Shown here piece by piece: positions 54,464 through 63,684 of a stretch of 64,000 nt of DNA. The DNA lies in NCBI GenBank assembly GCA_016930915.1, contig JAFGFU010000033.1:41870-105869 (forward strand), in the 5' to 3' direction. This DNA is from Campylobacterales bacterium (GTDB lineage Bacteria > Campylobacterota > Campylobacteria > Campylobacterales > Sulfurospirillaceae). Both the position numbers and the translations under genes were made by a program. The notes under the pieces were generated by a model, which was given only the letters and a program-made list of their open reading frames with translations, was not told the origin of the DNA and made no database searches. Within the stretch, counting starts at the first letter, position 1, and every line of letters starts with the position of its first letter.

Positions 54464-55093
54464 ATGCGTAGCATTGGAAGTTATGTGAACATAAAGGCAG
54501 AGAATTTTTATTTTAACGGATGTTTCAGTTGTGAGGGGGCGTGTTGCAATGGCGCCAAAGGCTTTGTGGCATCGCCACTGATTTTAGAAGATTTTGCGCA
54601 GGTTTACACCCATTTTCCCATTTTATTTGGTATTGACAATGAGCGTTTGATGGCGTACGTGCTTTTGAACGATGGAAAGGGGCATTGTAGGTATTATGAA
54701 AATAATCAATGTAGCATTTATGAGCATCGCACTCCTGCGTGCAAGCTTTACCCCATTACGCCTTATTTTGAGCATGTTTTGGTGGATACGGATTGTCCTG
54801 CCATTAGCACGCATACAGGCAAAAGCTTATGTTACAACGGGGTTTTACAGAGCGATTTTTACAGCAAACGCTTGGAAAATTTTGTACAAAAACGAGAAGA
54901 GAGTCTTGCGTTTTATGCAAAACTGTACAAACCCGAGCATTTTCGATTTGTTGGCGATGTCTCAGGCTTGAAGCTTTTTATCTATGCTAAACAAAGTGAC
55001 TCACCTTACATTGAAATGCATTTAGAATCACTCAAATACTTCTGGGATTATTTTGGCATTAAACCGATTAAAGAAATTCGAGCGGTTTCGTAA
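54464..55093 (+). CDS. YkgJ-family cysteine-cluster protein
   Basis: 209 residues with the family's metal- or Fe-S-binding cysteines: C20-x2-C23-x3-C27-C28 in GCFSCEGACC, then CRYYENNQCSIYEHRTPACKLYP (core CSIYEHRTPACKLYP). Members are called putative zinc- or iron-chelating domain proteins; the function is not established. The C-terminal 70 residues are unique to longer Campylobacterota versions. It converges on the UPF0178 gene with one base between stops. Confidence 0.8.
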   Translation: MRSIGSYVNIKAENFYFNGCFSCEGACCNGAKGFVASPLILEDFAQVYTHFPILFGIDNERLMAYVLLNDGKGHCRYYENNQCSIYEHRTPACKLYPITPYFEHVLVDTDCPAISTHTGKSLCYNGVLQSDFYSKRLENFVQKREESLAFYAKLYKPEHFRFVGDVSGLKLFIYAKQSDSPYIEMHLESLKYFWDYFGIKPIKEIRAVS

Positions 55094-55094
55094 G

Positions 55095-55541
55095 TTAGAT
55101 ACATTTTTGCAAAAGAGCGTTTAGAGCATCTGCAAACGCTCTTTTTTCCTTCTCGCCAATGGCACTTGGCCCTCCTGTTATTTCTCCACCGTCTCGAAGT
55201 TCTTGCATCAGATTTCGCATGGCAAGCAAACCTTTAATGTTCTCAGGTGTGTAGAGTGTGCCACGGGGGTCTAGCCCAATAGCCCCTTTGGCAACAACTC
55301 TATCGGCTAAGGGAATATCAGCGGTAATGACAATATCTTTTGCATTACATGTAAAGGCGATGAGGTGGTCGGCTTCGTCCACGCCTTGTGGGGCAATTTC
55401 CATGCTAATAAACGCCACATCAGGGATAGAAATCTTTTTGTTGGCGATAAAGCGTGTGCGAATGCCTCGCTTCAAAACAAAGCGAAGCAAAATGTCTTTG
55501 AGCACATTGGGAAAGGCATCGGCATCAACGAAGATGGTCAT
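55095..55541 (-). CDS. UPF0178 protein (YaiI/YqxD family)
   Basis: 148 residues, a PIN-like fold family of unknown function. The family signature is clear: FVDADAFPN near the start, [28 protein letters not shown], and [15 protein letters not shown]. The acidic residues in VDAD and TADIPLAD fit a metal-binding nuclease site but activity is unproven. Overlaps the DEAD-box helicase gene by 4 bases and is its likely co-transcribed partner. Confidence 0.9.
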   Translation of the reverse strand: MTIFVDADAFPNVLKDILLRFVLKRGIRTRFIANKKISIPDVAFISMEIAPQGVDEADHLIAFTCNAKDIVITADIPLADRVVAKGAIGLDPRGTLYTPENIKGLLAMRNLMQELRDGGEITGGPSAIGEKEKRAFADALNALLQKCI

Positions 55542-56791
55542 CGCTTTTTTTCTCTTCTTTTTTCAACGTATTCACGAGGTGCATTCTCTCTTCGTTTGGG
55601 TTGTCCTTGAGGTTTAGCGCCTCTTCCTTGCTGGATGGGCACGGCTTTAATGCTAGGGTCTGGCTCAAAGCCTTCAATGATTTCACGCTCAAATGTGCGT
55701 TTAATGAGCTTTTCAATCCCTTTTAAATACTCAAATTCATCGACACACACCAATGAAATGGCTTCACCATTGTTACCAGCCCGTCCTGTTCGTCCAATAC
55801 GGTGCACGTAATCTTCAGCAATGTTAGGCAGTTCTAAATTTACCACATGAGGCAATTGGTCAATATCCAGTCCTCGTGCGGCAATATCCGTTGCGACAAG
55901 TATTTTAATGCTACCACCTTTAAAATCAGCCAAGGCTTTGGTGCGTGCACTTTGGCTTTTGTTACCATGAATGGCCGAAGCAGAAATGGCGATTTTGTTA
56001 AGGTAGTCAGAGACTTTATTGGCATGGTGTTTGGTACGGGTAAACACCAGCACTTGTTCCCATTTTTGTTCTTGAATCAGTTTGCCTAAAAGGGCGGTTT
56101 TGCGTTTGCAATCAACGATGATGACACGCTGATTGACCAGTTCACTTGAGGTGTTACGGCGTGCTACTTCGACCACTGCAGGATTTTTCAAAATGGACTC
56201 ACACAGTTTTTTAATTTCATCTGAATAGGTGGCTGAGAAAAGAAGGTTTTGACGTTTAGAGGGAAGCAGGGCAATGACTTTGCGAATGTCTTTCACAAAT
56301 CCCATATCCAGCATTCTATCTGCTTCATCGAGTACAAAGGTATCAATCTCTTTGAGATTAATCGTTCCTTGTGAGACGTGGTCAAGCAAACGCCCAGGGG
56401 TTGCAACTAAAATATCAATGCCATTTTTAAGCGTTTGAATTTGAGGATGAATGCCAACCCCTCCAAAAATAACCGCACTTTTAAAGGGTAAATATTTTCC
56501 ATAGGTTCTCACACTCTCGCCCACTTGTGCGGCCAGTTCTCGTGTAGGGGTTAAGATAAGCACACGAAGGGCAGGTTTAGCTTTATTACGTGGTTTAGCC
56601 GATAGAAGTTCTAAAATAGGCAGGGTAAAGCCAGCGGTTTTTCCTGTACCTGTTTGCGCACCTGCTAGCATGTCACGTCCTTGTAAAATGAAAGGAATGG
56701 CTTTTTCTTGCACGGGTGTGGGGGTCGTATAGCCTTCTTCCTGAACGGCTTTTAAAATAGAGGCATTAAGGTTTAAATCTGAAAATAACAT
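55538..56791 (-). CDS. DEAD-box RNA helicase, RhlE-like
   Basis: 417 residues. All DEAD-box motifs: Q-motif [14 protein letters not shown], Walker [19 protein letters not shown] ([13 protein letters not shown]), SAT, ARGLDI and [10 protein letters not shown]. The basic tail from about 375 ([13 protein letters not shown]) resembles RhlE, involved in ribosome assembly and RNA decay. ATG with AAAGGAAAAC upstream; TTTACATGTAAA at 56845 lies about 50 bases 5' of the gene. Confidence 0.92.
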   Translation of the reverse strand: MLFSDLNLNASILKAVQEEGYTTPTPVQEKAIPFILQGRDMLAGAQTGTGKTAGFTLPILELLSAKPRNKAKPALRVLILTPTRELAAQVGESVRTYGKYLPFKSAVIFGGVGIHPQIQTLKNGIDILVATPGRLLDHVSQGTINLKEIDTFVLDEADRMLDMGFVKDIRKVIALLPSKRQNLLFSATYSDEIKKLCESILKNPAVVEVARRNTSSELVNQRVIIVDCKRKTALLGKLIQEQKWEQVLVFTRTKHHANKVSDYLNKIAISASAIHGNKSQSARTKALADFKGGSIKILVATDIAARGLDIDQLPHVVNLELPNIAEDYVHRIGRTGRAGNNGEAISLVCVDEFEYLKGIEKLIKRTFEREIIEGFEPDPSIKAVPIQQGRGAKPQGQPKRRENAPREYVEKRREKKR

Positions 56792-56888
56792 TAATTAGTG
56801 TTTTCCTTTAAGGGTAGTGTGTCACAGAAAAAGAGCAAAAGTGTTTTACATGTAAAAACATTTTGAGTTAAAACTGCAGGGGTAAAAA

Positions 56889-56915
56889 TAAGGCTTAGCA
56901 CCAAGCTAAGCCTTA
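56889..56915 (-). terminator. Rho-independent terminator of the PiT gene
   Basis: Perfect 10-bp stem AAGGCTTAGC / GCTAAGCCTT (56890-56899 with 56905-56914) with a 5-base loop, immediately after the PiT stop, followed on the minus strand by ATTTTTAC. On the plus strand it could also end reading through from the other side. Confidence 0.75.
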
Positions 56916-56919
56916 AAAA

Positions 56920-58527
56920 CTAGAGTAACATGCCTCGAATCATAAAATAAAAAATTGCAGATAACAAAGCAGAAGCAGGAACAGTAATGAGCCATGCGGC
57001 CAAAATCATTTTAAGGGCAGAGCGTTTCACTAGTTCGTGTTTACGCACCGCTTTAAGTGCTTTTTTCTCAATTTTACTCAGCTCCAACTCACCTTCATAA
57101 ATATTTTTTATAATAGTTTTTTCCTCATTAATTTTATTCATGAGTGTTTTAACTAAAATAGGGTCAACTTTTTTGAGTTTTCCCATGGATTCAAGAGAGT
57201 GTTTGTACTCTTCAAGTCTGTTCATCTCCTCATCCAATTTGCGTTGTTTTAAATCTTCTTCCGTCTCTTTGACACGGTTGCGCATCAAGTATTCACGTAA
57301 AAAACCTACGCCAAATACAGCACCCACTGCAATATGTGTGGAACTAACAGGCAAACCTAATTGAGAAGCAATAATGACCGTAAGTGCAGCAGACATCGCC
57401 ACACAAAAGGCACGAATCTGGTCAAGTTCGGTAATTTCACTGCCCACGGTTTTAATGAGTTTAGGTCCATAAAGCGCAAGTCCCACGACAATACCGCTTG
57501 CACCTACGAGCATCACCCACACGGGAATACCTGTTTTTGAAGAGATACCTCCTGTGGTAAGTGCATCATAAATTCCAGCTAAAGGCCCAATGGCGTTTGC
57601 CACATCGTTTGCCCCATGCGCAAAGCTAAGAAGAGCAGCTGAGAAGATAAGAGGAATATTAAAAAATTTATTGATAGATTCACGGGAATTTTCAAGGGAT
57701 TCACTACGATGCAAAGAAGATTTAACTAAAAAGTAGGTGGCAATCGCCAAAATAAAACTAATCCCAGCCGCACTGAGAAAATTCATTTTAATGAGCTGTT
57801 TAGCTCCTTTTAAAATGATGTACGTTCCAAAAGACCATGTCATAATGGCAATCATCCATGGAACAACTTTTTTTGCCGCTTCTTGCATATCCTCTTGATA
57901 AATAACACTTTTTTTAATAAACATCAAAAAAGTAGCAGCAACGATTCCTCCTAAAAAAGGCGAGAGTACCCAGCTAAAAACGATTTCTCCTAGTTTGCTC
58001 CAATGTACGACATCAAAGCCAGCTGCTGCAACACCTGCACCTGCAACGCCTCCTACAATAGCATGCGTTGTTGAAACAGGAGCACCAAATGCAGTGGCAA
58101 GATTGAGCCAAATCGCACCAGCAAGCAGTGCTGCCATCATGAGCCAAATAAATGTATTGGTGTCACTTACCATTTTGGTATCAATAATGCCATTTTTGAT
58201 AGTACTCACAACATTTCCACCCGCAATAAGTGCACCCGCTGCCTCAAAAATGGCTGCAATAATCACTGCCCCAAAAATAGTAACCGCTTGTGCTCCAACC
58301 GTAGGTCCTACGTTGTTAGCAACGTCATTTGCGCCAATATTGATTGCCATGTATCCGCCAAAAATAGCCGCAATAATTAAAATATTTTTATTAGGAAGAT
58401 CATTTGAGAGAGTAGAAACATACCAAATGACGAGCAGAATAAAGACAACAGCACCTAGTAGTTTCATGAGGTCATTGATACCAAAGCCCTCAACATTTTT
58501 AACATCTTTGATGGATTGAAGCTCCAT
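56920..58527 (-). CDS. PiT-family inorganic phosphate transporter
   Basis: 535 residues, about ten TMs. The duplicated family signature appears twice: GANDVANNVGPTVGAQ in the first half and HGANDVANAIGPLAG in the second. A charged cytoplasmic insert of about 90 residues (near 415-500, with RVKETEEDLKQRKLDEE cited in part as VKETEEDLKQRK) precedes the last TM. Members are low-affinity, proton- or sodium-coupled phosphate carriers, constitutive where Pst is induced. No pap/phoU-like DUF47 gene sits beside it. Ends in a clear terminator. Confidence 0.9.
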   Translation of the reverse strand: MELQSIKDVKNVEGFGINDLMKLLGAVVFILLVIWYVSTLSNDLPNKNILIIAAIFGGYMAINIGANDVANNVGPTVGAQAVTIFGAVIIAAIFEAAGALIAGGNVVSTIKNGIIDTKMVSDTNTFIWLMMAALLAGAIWLNLATAFGAPVSTTHAIVGGVAGAGVAAAGFDVVHWSKLGEIVFSWVLSPFLGGIVAATFLMFIKKSVIYQEDMQEAAKKVVPWMIAIMTWSFGTYIILKGAKQLIKMNFLSAAGISFILAIATYFLVKSSLHRSESLENSRESINKFFNIPLIFSAALLSFAHGANDVANAIGPLAGIYDALTTGGISSKTGIPVWVMLVGASGIVVGLALYGPKLIKTVGSEITELDQIRAFCVAMSAALTVIIASQLGLPVSSTHIAVGAVFGVGFLREYLMRNRVKETEEDLKQRKLDEEMNRLEEYKHSLESMGKLKKVDPILVKTLMNKINEEKTIIKNIYEGELELSKIEKKALKAVRKHELVKRSALKMILAAWLITVPASALLSAIFYFMIRGMLL

Positions 58528-58605
58528 ACAGTTCCTTTGTCCGTAATAATCATGTAATTATCTTATTGTAGGGAGAAAATGTAGTATAAGTTCACTTTAA
58601 ATCTA

Positions 58606-59736
58606 CTAAATAAGATGTTTTAACTCTCGTTTAAGCTCAAGTAAAAGCGTATTTTGTCGTAAAGCGATATAGTTTCTTAGTTTAGATTTCATGAAAACAT
58701 TGGGTTGCAAAGAGAGTACAAGGGATTCATTCATCATATTAAAAATCGTTGCTTTTGTGCTGATGGGGGTTAAAAATCCTTTGTTGGTAGGGAGTTGAAA
58801 GCTAATGTCAAACTCTTTTTCAACCCACCCTTTTTGAAGGATTTTTTCAATGTCCTGCATCTTTACATGTAAAACCAATGAGCTTTCAGAAAGCGTGCTA
58901 ATGAGTCCATCAAAGCATTTAATTTTTTGATGCAATAGGGTTGCATTGATAGTTTTGTTGGGCGCAATTCGAATGTCAAAACGATCAAGTGCTGTTGTCT
59001 CTAAAAGTTGCAAATGGTTCACGACAATAAGCGATTGGATAGGATCAACTTTAATAATATGCGCTTTGAGAACATGAGGAATTTTATCGTGCTGAATAAA
59101 GGTAAAAGACTCTTGCGTGTAAAAACAAATTTTCGCAGAGTTGACTTTGATTTGAGCAATACCTTCTTCAAATTTGGCAATAACCGCCTCTTCTTTAATG
59201 GGAATTCCATTGTATAAATTGTTGAGGGTTATTTTGTTTTCTTTACGAAAAATAGTGCCAAGCAATAAATTAGCATCGACGGTTTCATACAAATCAAAAT
59301 CAACCGTGCCAAAAAAGATTTTTTTACGGGTAGAAAGGCGTGAAAGGACATAATATTTTTCCACACGTGCAAGTAAACTCTTATAGTTATCGTGTACGTC
59401 AAAAAGGGTGAGTCCGATGGCTTTTATTTCATGCTTAAATTCTAGTTTAACGCTCTGTTCAAGCTTTTTAAGTCTCCTTTTAGCATCGTGCAATTTTAGA
59501 GAAGGCAAGAGAATTAAAAAGGCATCATTTGCATCTTGTAAAATAGGGAAAAAGCCCATTTCAGAGGCGATAAAGCTTATAATATTTTTAAAACGAAAGC
59601 CATCTTCCAAATCAACTTCAAAACCAAATTTAGCAATGCAAAAGGGGCTTTCTTTTTCTTTAGCTTCGTGTATGTACGCCTCAACGATACCTTTGTTAAG
59701 ATAAATATTGATAGATTCGTAACGATTTGTATTCAT
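58606..59736 (-). CDS. Protein with degenerate GGDEF-like and PilZ-like domains
   Basis: 376 residues. Residues 1-130 fold-match a diguanylate cyclase layout (IAKFGFEVDLEDG, ILLPSLKLHDAKRRLKKLE) but lack the GGDEF catalytic motif. From about 165 to 290 and again to 370 the sequence shows beta-rich PilZ-like segments; a canonical RxxxR/DxSxxG c-di-GMP signature is not convincing. No TM or signal peptide. The family is frequent in Campylobacterota, where its role is unknown. It is flanked by pit and metY with no sign of an operon. Assignment is by pattern only. Confidence 0.45.
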   Translation of the reverse strand: MNTNRYESINIYLNKGIVEAYIHEAKEKESPFCIAKFGFEVDLEDGFRFKNIISFIASEMGFFPILQDANDAFLILLPSLKLHDAKRRLKKLEQSVKLEFKHEIKAIGLTLFDVHDNYKSLLARVEKYYVLSRLSTRKKIFFGTVDFDLYETVDANLLLGTIFRKENKITLNNLYNGIPIKEEAVIAKFEEGIAQIKVNSAKICFYTQESFTFIQHDKIPHVLKAHIIKVDPIQSLIVVNHLQLLETTALDRFDIRIAPNKTINATLLHQKIKCFDGLISTLSESSLVLHVKMQDIEKILQKGWVEKEFDISFQLPTNKGFLTPISTKATIFNMMNESLVLSLQPNVFMKSKLRNYIALRQNTLLLELKRELKHLI

Positions 59737-59748
59737 GGCTTTGTCTTT

Positions 59749-61026
59749 TTAAAGGGTATTTAATGCTTGATCAAAATCAGCAATAATATCATTAATGTTT
59801 TCAATTCCCACACTCACCCGAATTAAATCAGGGCTCACACCCGCTTGACGTTGTTCCTCTTCACTGAGTTGTCGATGGGTCATACTTGCAGGATGCAACA
59901 CACCTGTGCGTACGTCTGCAACGTGTACCACAATCGCAGCCAGTTTGAGGGCATTCATCACTTTTTCGCCCTCTGCACGACCTCCTTTAACCCCAAAACT
60001 AAGAACACCACTCGCACCTTTGAGGTATTTGAGGGTTAGACTGTAATCTTTGTGCGTACTAAGAGCTGGATAATTCACCCAGGCAACATTGGGATGGGAA
60101 GAGAGAAAATTCGCTAAATTGTAGGCATTTTCACAGTGTCTGTCCATTCTTACATGTAAAGTCTCCATGCCCACATTGGTCAAAAACGCATTCATGGGTG
60201 TGAGGTACGAGCCGATGTCACGAATCCACTGCACTCTGGCTTTAATGATGTATGCCATATTGCCAAATTTCTCCGTGTAGACAATGCCATGATAGCTCTT
60301 ATCAGGTTCTGTAAATTCAGGAAATTTGCCATTGCTCCAATCAAAATTTCCGCCATCCACAATCACGCCACCTACGCTAATGGCATGCCCATCAAGGTAT
60401 TTGGTCGCAGAGTGAATGACAATGTTGGCACCGTGTTCTAAAGGACGGCATAAGTAAGGGGTCGCAAAGGTGTTATCGACAATAAAAGGAACGCCCATTT
60501 CACGAGCCAATGCGCCAAATTTTTCAAAATCTAAAATGTCAAGTTTTGGATTGGCAATGGTTTCGCCAAAAAGCGCTTTGGTGTTGGGTTTAAAATAGCC
60601 TTTAAGCTCCTCTTTGGAGAGGCTTGCATCGACCAATGTGACTTCAATGCCCATTTTTTTAAGCGTATTGGTAAACAAAGAGACGGTTCCACCATAAATG
60701 GCGCCAATGGCTATAAAATGGTCTCCGCTAGAGCAGATATTGGCAATGGCAATGGTGGAGGCATTTTGTCCTGAAGAGCTCACCAAAGCTCCCACGCCAC
60801 CTTCAAGTGCGGCAATTTTAGTTTCCAGTGCTTCACACGTTGGATTGGAAATGCGTGAGTACATATGCCCAGCTGCTTCCAAATCAAAAAGCATCGCAAC
60901 TTCATTGACGTTATCATATTTGTAAGTGGTACTTTGATAGATGGGTAAAACACGAGGTTCACCGTTTTTAGGCTCCCATCCGCATTGAATGGTTTTGGTT
61001 TCTATTTCCCAAGAGTTTTGCATCAT
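59749..61026 (-). CDS. metY: O-acetylhomoserine sulfhydrylase MetY
   Basis: PLP enzyme making homocysteine from O-acetylhomoserine and sulfide, for methionine synthesis. 425 residues, cytosolic. PLP lysine K209 in IHSATKYLDGH, plus the family features YSRISNPT, SSGQNAST and the C-terminal SVGIENINDIIAD, placing it in the MetY branch rather than MetB/MetC. Direct sulfide use suits a sulfur-reducing organism. AAGGAAACA precedes ATG-ATG. The 72-base gap to the divergent ciaB-like gene holds AT-rich promoter-like sequence, with no SAM riboswitch. Confidence 0.92.
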   Translation of the reverse strand: MMQNSWEIETKTIQCGWEPKNGEPRVLPIYQSTTYKYDNVNEVAMLFDLEAAGHMYSRISNPTCEALETKIAALEGGVGALVSSSGQNASTIAIANICSSGDHFIAIGAIYGGTVSLFTNTLKKMGIEVTLVDASLSKEELKGYFKPNTKALFGETIANPKLDILDFEKFGALAREMGVPFIVDNTFATPYLCRPLEHGANIVIHSATKYLDGHAISVGGVIVDGGNFDWSNGKFPEFTEPDKSYHGIVYTEKFGNMAYIIKARVQWIRDIGSYLTPMNAFLTNVGMETLHVRMDRHCENAYNLANFLSSHPNVAWVNYPALSTHKDYSLTLKYLKGASGVLSFGVKGGRAEGEKVMNALKLAAIVVHVADVRTGVLHPASMTHRQLSEEEQRQAGVSPDLIRVSVGIENINDIIADFDQALNTL

Positions 61027-61098
61027 TGTTTCCTTAACGTCTTCATGAGATAAAATCAGATAAAATAAAGGTTTAATTATACTAAAAATATGGAATGA

Positions 61099-62961
61099 AT
61101 GATGAAAAAGAGATTTGAAAATGATTTGAAACGTGTGTATGCTCTTTTAGAAGAGCGCCAAAAGCAGTTAGGTGCGTACTTTAGCATTGTGGAGTCTCAA
61201 ACGTACGATAAAGCAATGGAAGCCTTTATTGATGCGTTTTTGGAAGAGATTGAACTCTCCTTGATTCGAGAAAACCGTGTGGCAATTTTAACACGTCTGA
61301 TTAATTTACGAGATGAGCAGATGGTGCAAGCCTTAGAGAAAGAGGGTAAAGATGCTCTTTTTATTACCGAGGCAAAAGAGAAAGCCTACCTTTGGGTGAG
61401 TGATTTTTACCTCAAAGAGCATGAACATCTTTTAGCAAAGATTGAAAATGAGGGCTTGCTTTCTCCTTTTTATCGCCGTTTACTCAGAGGCGTGCATGAG
61501 GTGGGTGTGGTACTTAGTTCTTGGCAAAGTGCGTGGACGGAGCATATTATTAATACCATTAACCCTCTTTTAGAGCTAGAGTATGACCACGATGAAGCCA
61601 AAATCATGGCGATGCTACACGAAAAAGGGCTTTTTGATGTTGAGCCCTCAGGCAAAATAGGCGATCGTTCTTACTCGGTTTTAGAGAAGGTGCAAGGAGG
61701 CTATGAAGCCAAAGCGTACGCCTTAGCGTTTCCTTCACACGTTTTACATGTAAAGAGCGCACTAGAAGCGTTGATAGCGGATTTGAGCCGTTTGGAAGAG
61801 GATAATTTTGGGCAAAAAGAGGCGTATATCGCTTATTTTAATGCCATTAAAGAAGCGTTTGTGGAAGAGGATAGAGCCAAACTCATTGGCAAATGGGCGC
61901 AGGTCGATAGAGCATGGATGGCGATTAGCTCACCTATTCAAGTGGGACATCCTTTGGAATACTATGAAGACCACTACAAAAAAGCGGTGGCGCTAGAGTG
62001 GGATGTCAGGCTTAGTAATCCTTTGATGAAAGGTGCCACGAAAACCCTAGAGCGCATTGAAAAGATGTTTGAGGCAGTGTTTGAAAAGAGTGCTCACACA
62101 TCTTTACATGTAAAAGAGAATGTGCTCTTAAATCTTAAGCGTGTTCAGCTCTACATCGGGCGTCCCGCACTCTTTTATGCGGCTGAGTTTAACGGGCTTT
62201 TTTCCGCTCAAGTCGTCCCCAATGATGAAACCGTGACCAAAGAGTGTGGCAAGAAAATTTTTGCCTTTGCCGATAATATTTTAGACTCCTTGCGTGCCAA
62301 ACCTTTTTTAAAAATTCATCATGAAGTGTTTGGAAAAGCCTTTATGGACGCCGAGCGAGAGGTGGTGTTTCACCAGCCCTCTTTGTGGCATCAGGTTTAT
62401 GAGGTGAGTACCATTGGGCATGAGTTTGGGCATATTTTATGGATGGATGGCGACACGGAAACGTTTATGAATCAAAGCGGTGTTTTTAAAAACATTGAGG
62501 AGTTTAAAGCGACTACAGGTGGGTTGGTTGCCTTTTTTATGGACGAAGATAAAGCCTTAAAAGAACCTCTGTTACGTGATACGCTAAAGCGTGCCGTGGG
62601 GTTAATTGGGTGGATGAAAACGGGTGAGGTTGAGCCTTATTATTGCGAAGGATTGATTCATTTGCATGGCTTGTTTCAAAGCGGTGTTTTAGGCTTTGAT
62701 GGGAAGAAGCTCAGTATTCATCTGGATGCGTATGACTCTCTTAAGGCATGGTACCTTCAAACCTACAGCGCTTTGGCGGAACATTATCTCGCCAAAAAAG
62801 ATGCCAAACTTTTCTTAGAGCGCTTTACATGTAAAAAAGAGGGCGTTTATGTGCCAAACGATGCAAGGGTTGCTTCGTTTGTGAGCTATTATTGGGCGTT
62901 GCACCAAAGCATGGGCAGGGAGATTGATGAGAGTGTGAGAAGAGAGGATTGGTTGCTTTGA
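61099..62961 (+). CDS. ciaB: CiaB-family protein with a gluzincin-type metallopeptidase motif
   Basis: 620 residues; the size and overall pattern agree with CiaB of Campylobacter, named as an invasion antigen, and its wide homologues in free-living relatives. A zinc motif H441-EFG-H445 is clear, with candidate third ligand E467/E468 in NIEEFKATTGG, 22-23 residues on, similar to M3 peptidases. No signal peptide. In a non-pathogen a cytosolic oligopeptidase role is more plausible than host invasion; this is inference. It carries three TTTACATGTAAA copies (61743, 62103, 62824), the densest gene in the window. Overlaps the next gene. Confidence 0.8.
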   Translation: MMKKRFENDLKRVYALLEERQKQLGAYFSIVESQTYDKAMEAFIDAFLEEIELSLIRENRVAILTRLINLRDEQMVQALEKEGKDALFITEAKEKAYLWVSDFYLKEHEHLLAKIENEGLLSPFYRRLLRGVHEVGVVLSSWQSAWTEHIINTINPLLELEYDHDEAKIMAMLHEKGLFDVEPSGKIGDRSYSVLEKVQGGYEAKAYALAFPSHVLHVKSALEALIADLSRLEEDNFGQKEAYIAYFNAIKEAFVEEDRAKLIGKWAQVDRAWMAISSPIQVGHPLEYYEDHYKKAVALEWDVRLSNPLMKGATKTLERIEKMFEAVFEKSAHTSLHVKENVLLNLKRVQLYIGRPALFYAAEFNGLFSAQVVPNDETVTKECGKKIFAFADNILDSLRAKPFLKIHHEVFGKAFMDAEREVVFHQPSLWHQVYEVSTIGHEFGHILWMDGDTETFMNQSGVFKNIEEFKATTGGLVAFFMDEDKALKEPLLRDTLKRAVGLIGWMKTGEVEPYYCEGLIHLHGLFQSGVLGFDGKKLSIHLDAYDSLKAWYLQTYSALAEHYLAKKDAKLFLERFTCKKEGVYVPNDARVASFVSYYWALHQSMGREIDESVRREDWLL

Positions 62962-63653
62962 GTAACATTCCTCTTTTAAATTTACTCTATATGCTCGTAC
63001 CACTTGGGTGTGTGGCACTTCTTTATTTTGTATGGGTAGGAAGTAGGGGTGAAATTCTGTTTGCAACCCTGCGCATGAGTGTGCAACTCATTGCTATAGG
63101 CTATGTGTTGGTTTCGTTATTTAGCACAGAATCTACGCTTTATTTGTTTGCTTTAGTCGTGGTGATGGTTGTGAGTGCATCGCTGATTGTCAGGCGTAAT
63201 ATTCGTCATAAAGATTGGAAAACCTATGCTTTGATTTTTGTCTCGATTGGCATTGCAGGAAGTTTAAATTTAGCATGGGTGCTGTTTTTGGTGCTTGAGC
63301 TTGAAAATCCCCTTGATGCTCGCTTTGTGATTCCTCTAGCGGGGATGATTTATGCCAATGCGATGAATGCCATCTCTTTGTGTGCGGAGCGTTATGAAAA
63401 GGAAAAAGAGTATCATAAAATGGAAAAAGCACGTTCTATTGCGCTGAAAGCTTCGATGATGCCACAGATTAATACCTTCTTAGCGGTCGGTTTTGTCTCT
63501 TTACCTGGGATGATGACAGGGCAGATTCTCTCAGGCATTGACCCACTCATTGCGGTGCGTTATCAAATTGTGGTGATGGCAATGATGCTTAGTAGTGGGG
63601 CGATGAGTAATTTTATCTATCTACATTTTACAAGCAAAAAACAGAGCATTTAA
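62958..63653 (+). CDS. UPF0014 / FetB-like ABC transporter permease
   Basis: About 231 residues from TTG 62958, which sits 9 bases after AGAGAGGA and overlaps the ciaB stop; a TTG at 62949 would lie on the RBS. Six to seven TMs with the family traits RMSVQLIAIGYVL, PLAGMIYANAMNAISL and SLPGMMTGQILSG. In E. coli FetB works with FetA in iron export and oxidative-stress resistance. The FetA ATPase gene is neither before nor immediately after it here. Function in metal handling is inferred from family. Confidence 0.82.
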   Translation: MSNIPLLNLLYMLVPLGCVALLYFVWVGSRGEILFATLRMSVQLIAIGYVLVSLFSTESTLYLFALVVVMVVSASLIVRRNIRHKDWKTYALIFVSIGIAGSLNLAWVLFLVLELENPLDARFVIPLAGMIYANAMNAISLCAERYEKEKEYHKMEKARSIALKASMMPQINTFLAVGFVSLPGMMTGQILSGIDPLIAVRYQIVVMAMMLSSGAMSNFIYLHFTSKKQSI

Positions 63654-63684
63654 GCGTTTCTCTTTAGCACACTTCGTTTTGAGT

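Larger units (their letters stand above)
876..62835. repeat. Dispersed palindrome TTTACATGTAAA, 29 copies of the TTACATGTAA core
   Basis: Starts of the 12-base form or its one-base variants: 876, 1329, 5187, 7543 (11 bases), 7796, 11167, 12003, 22847, 23363, 25148, 27947, 29359, 30592, 38218, 42122, 44959, 48289, 49212, 50607, 51298, 51865, 54400, 55344, 56845, 58862, 60149, 61743, 62103, 62824. Nineteen are perfect 12-mers. Eleven lie between genes, eighteen inside genes. By base composition well under one copy of the 10-base core would be expected. Function unknown; see findings. Confidence 0.85.

Noticed and set aside
61027..61098. SAM riboswitch before metY
   Set aside because: The gap is too short (72 bases) and shared with a divergent gene.
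7..63432. Many shorter open frames antisense to, or within, the called genes
   Set aside because: They lie fully inside longer genes with recognised motifs, lack ribosome-binding sites and show no family features.
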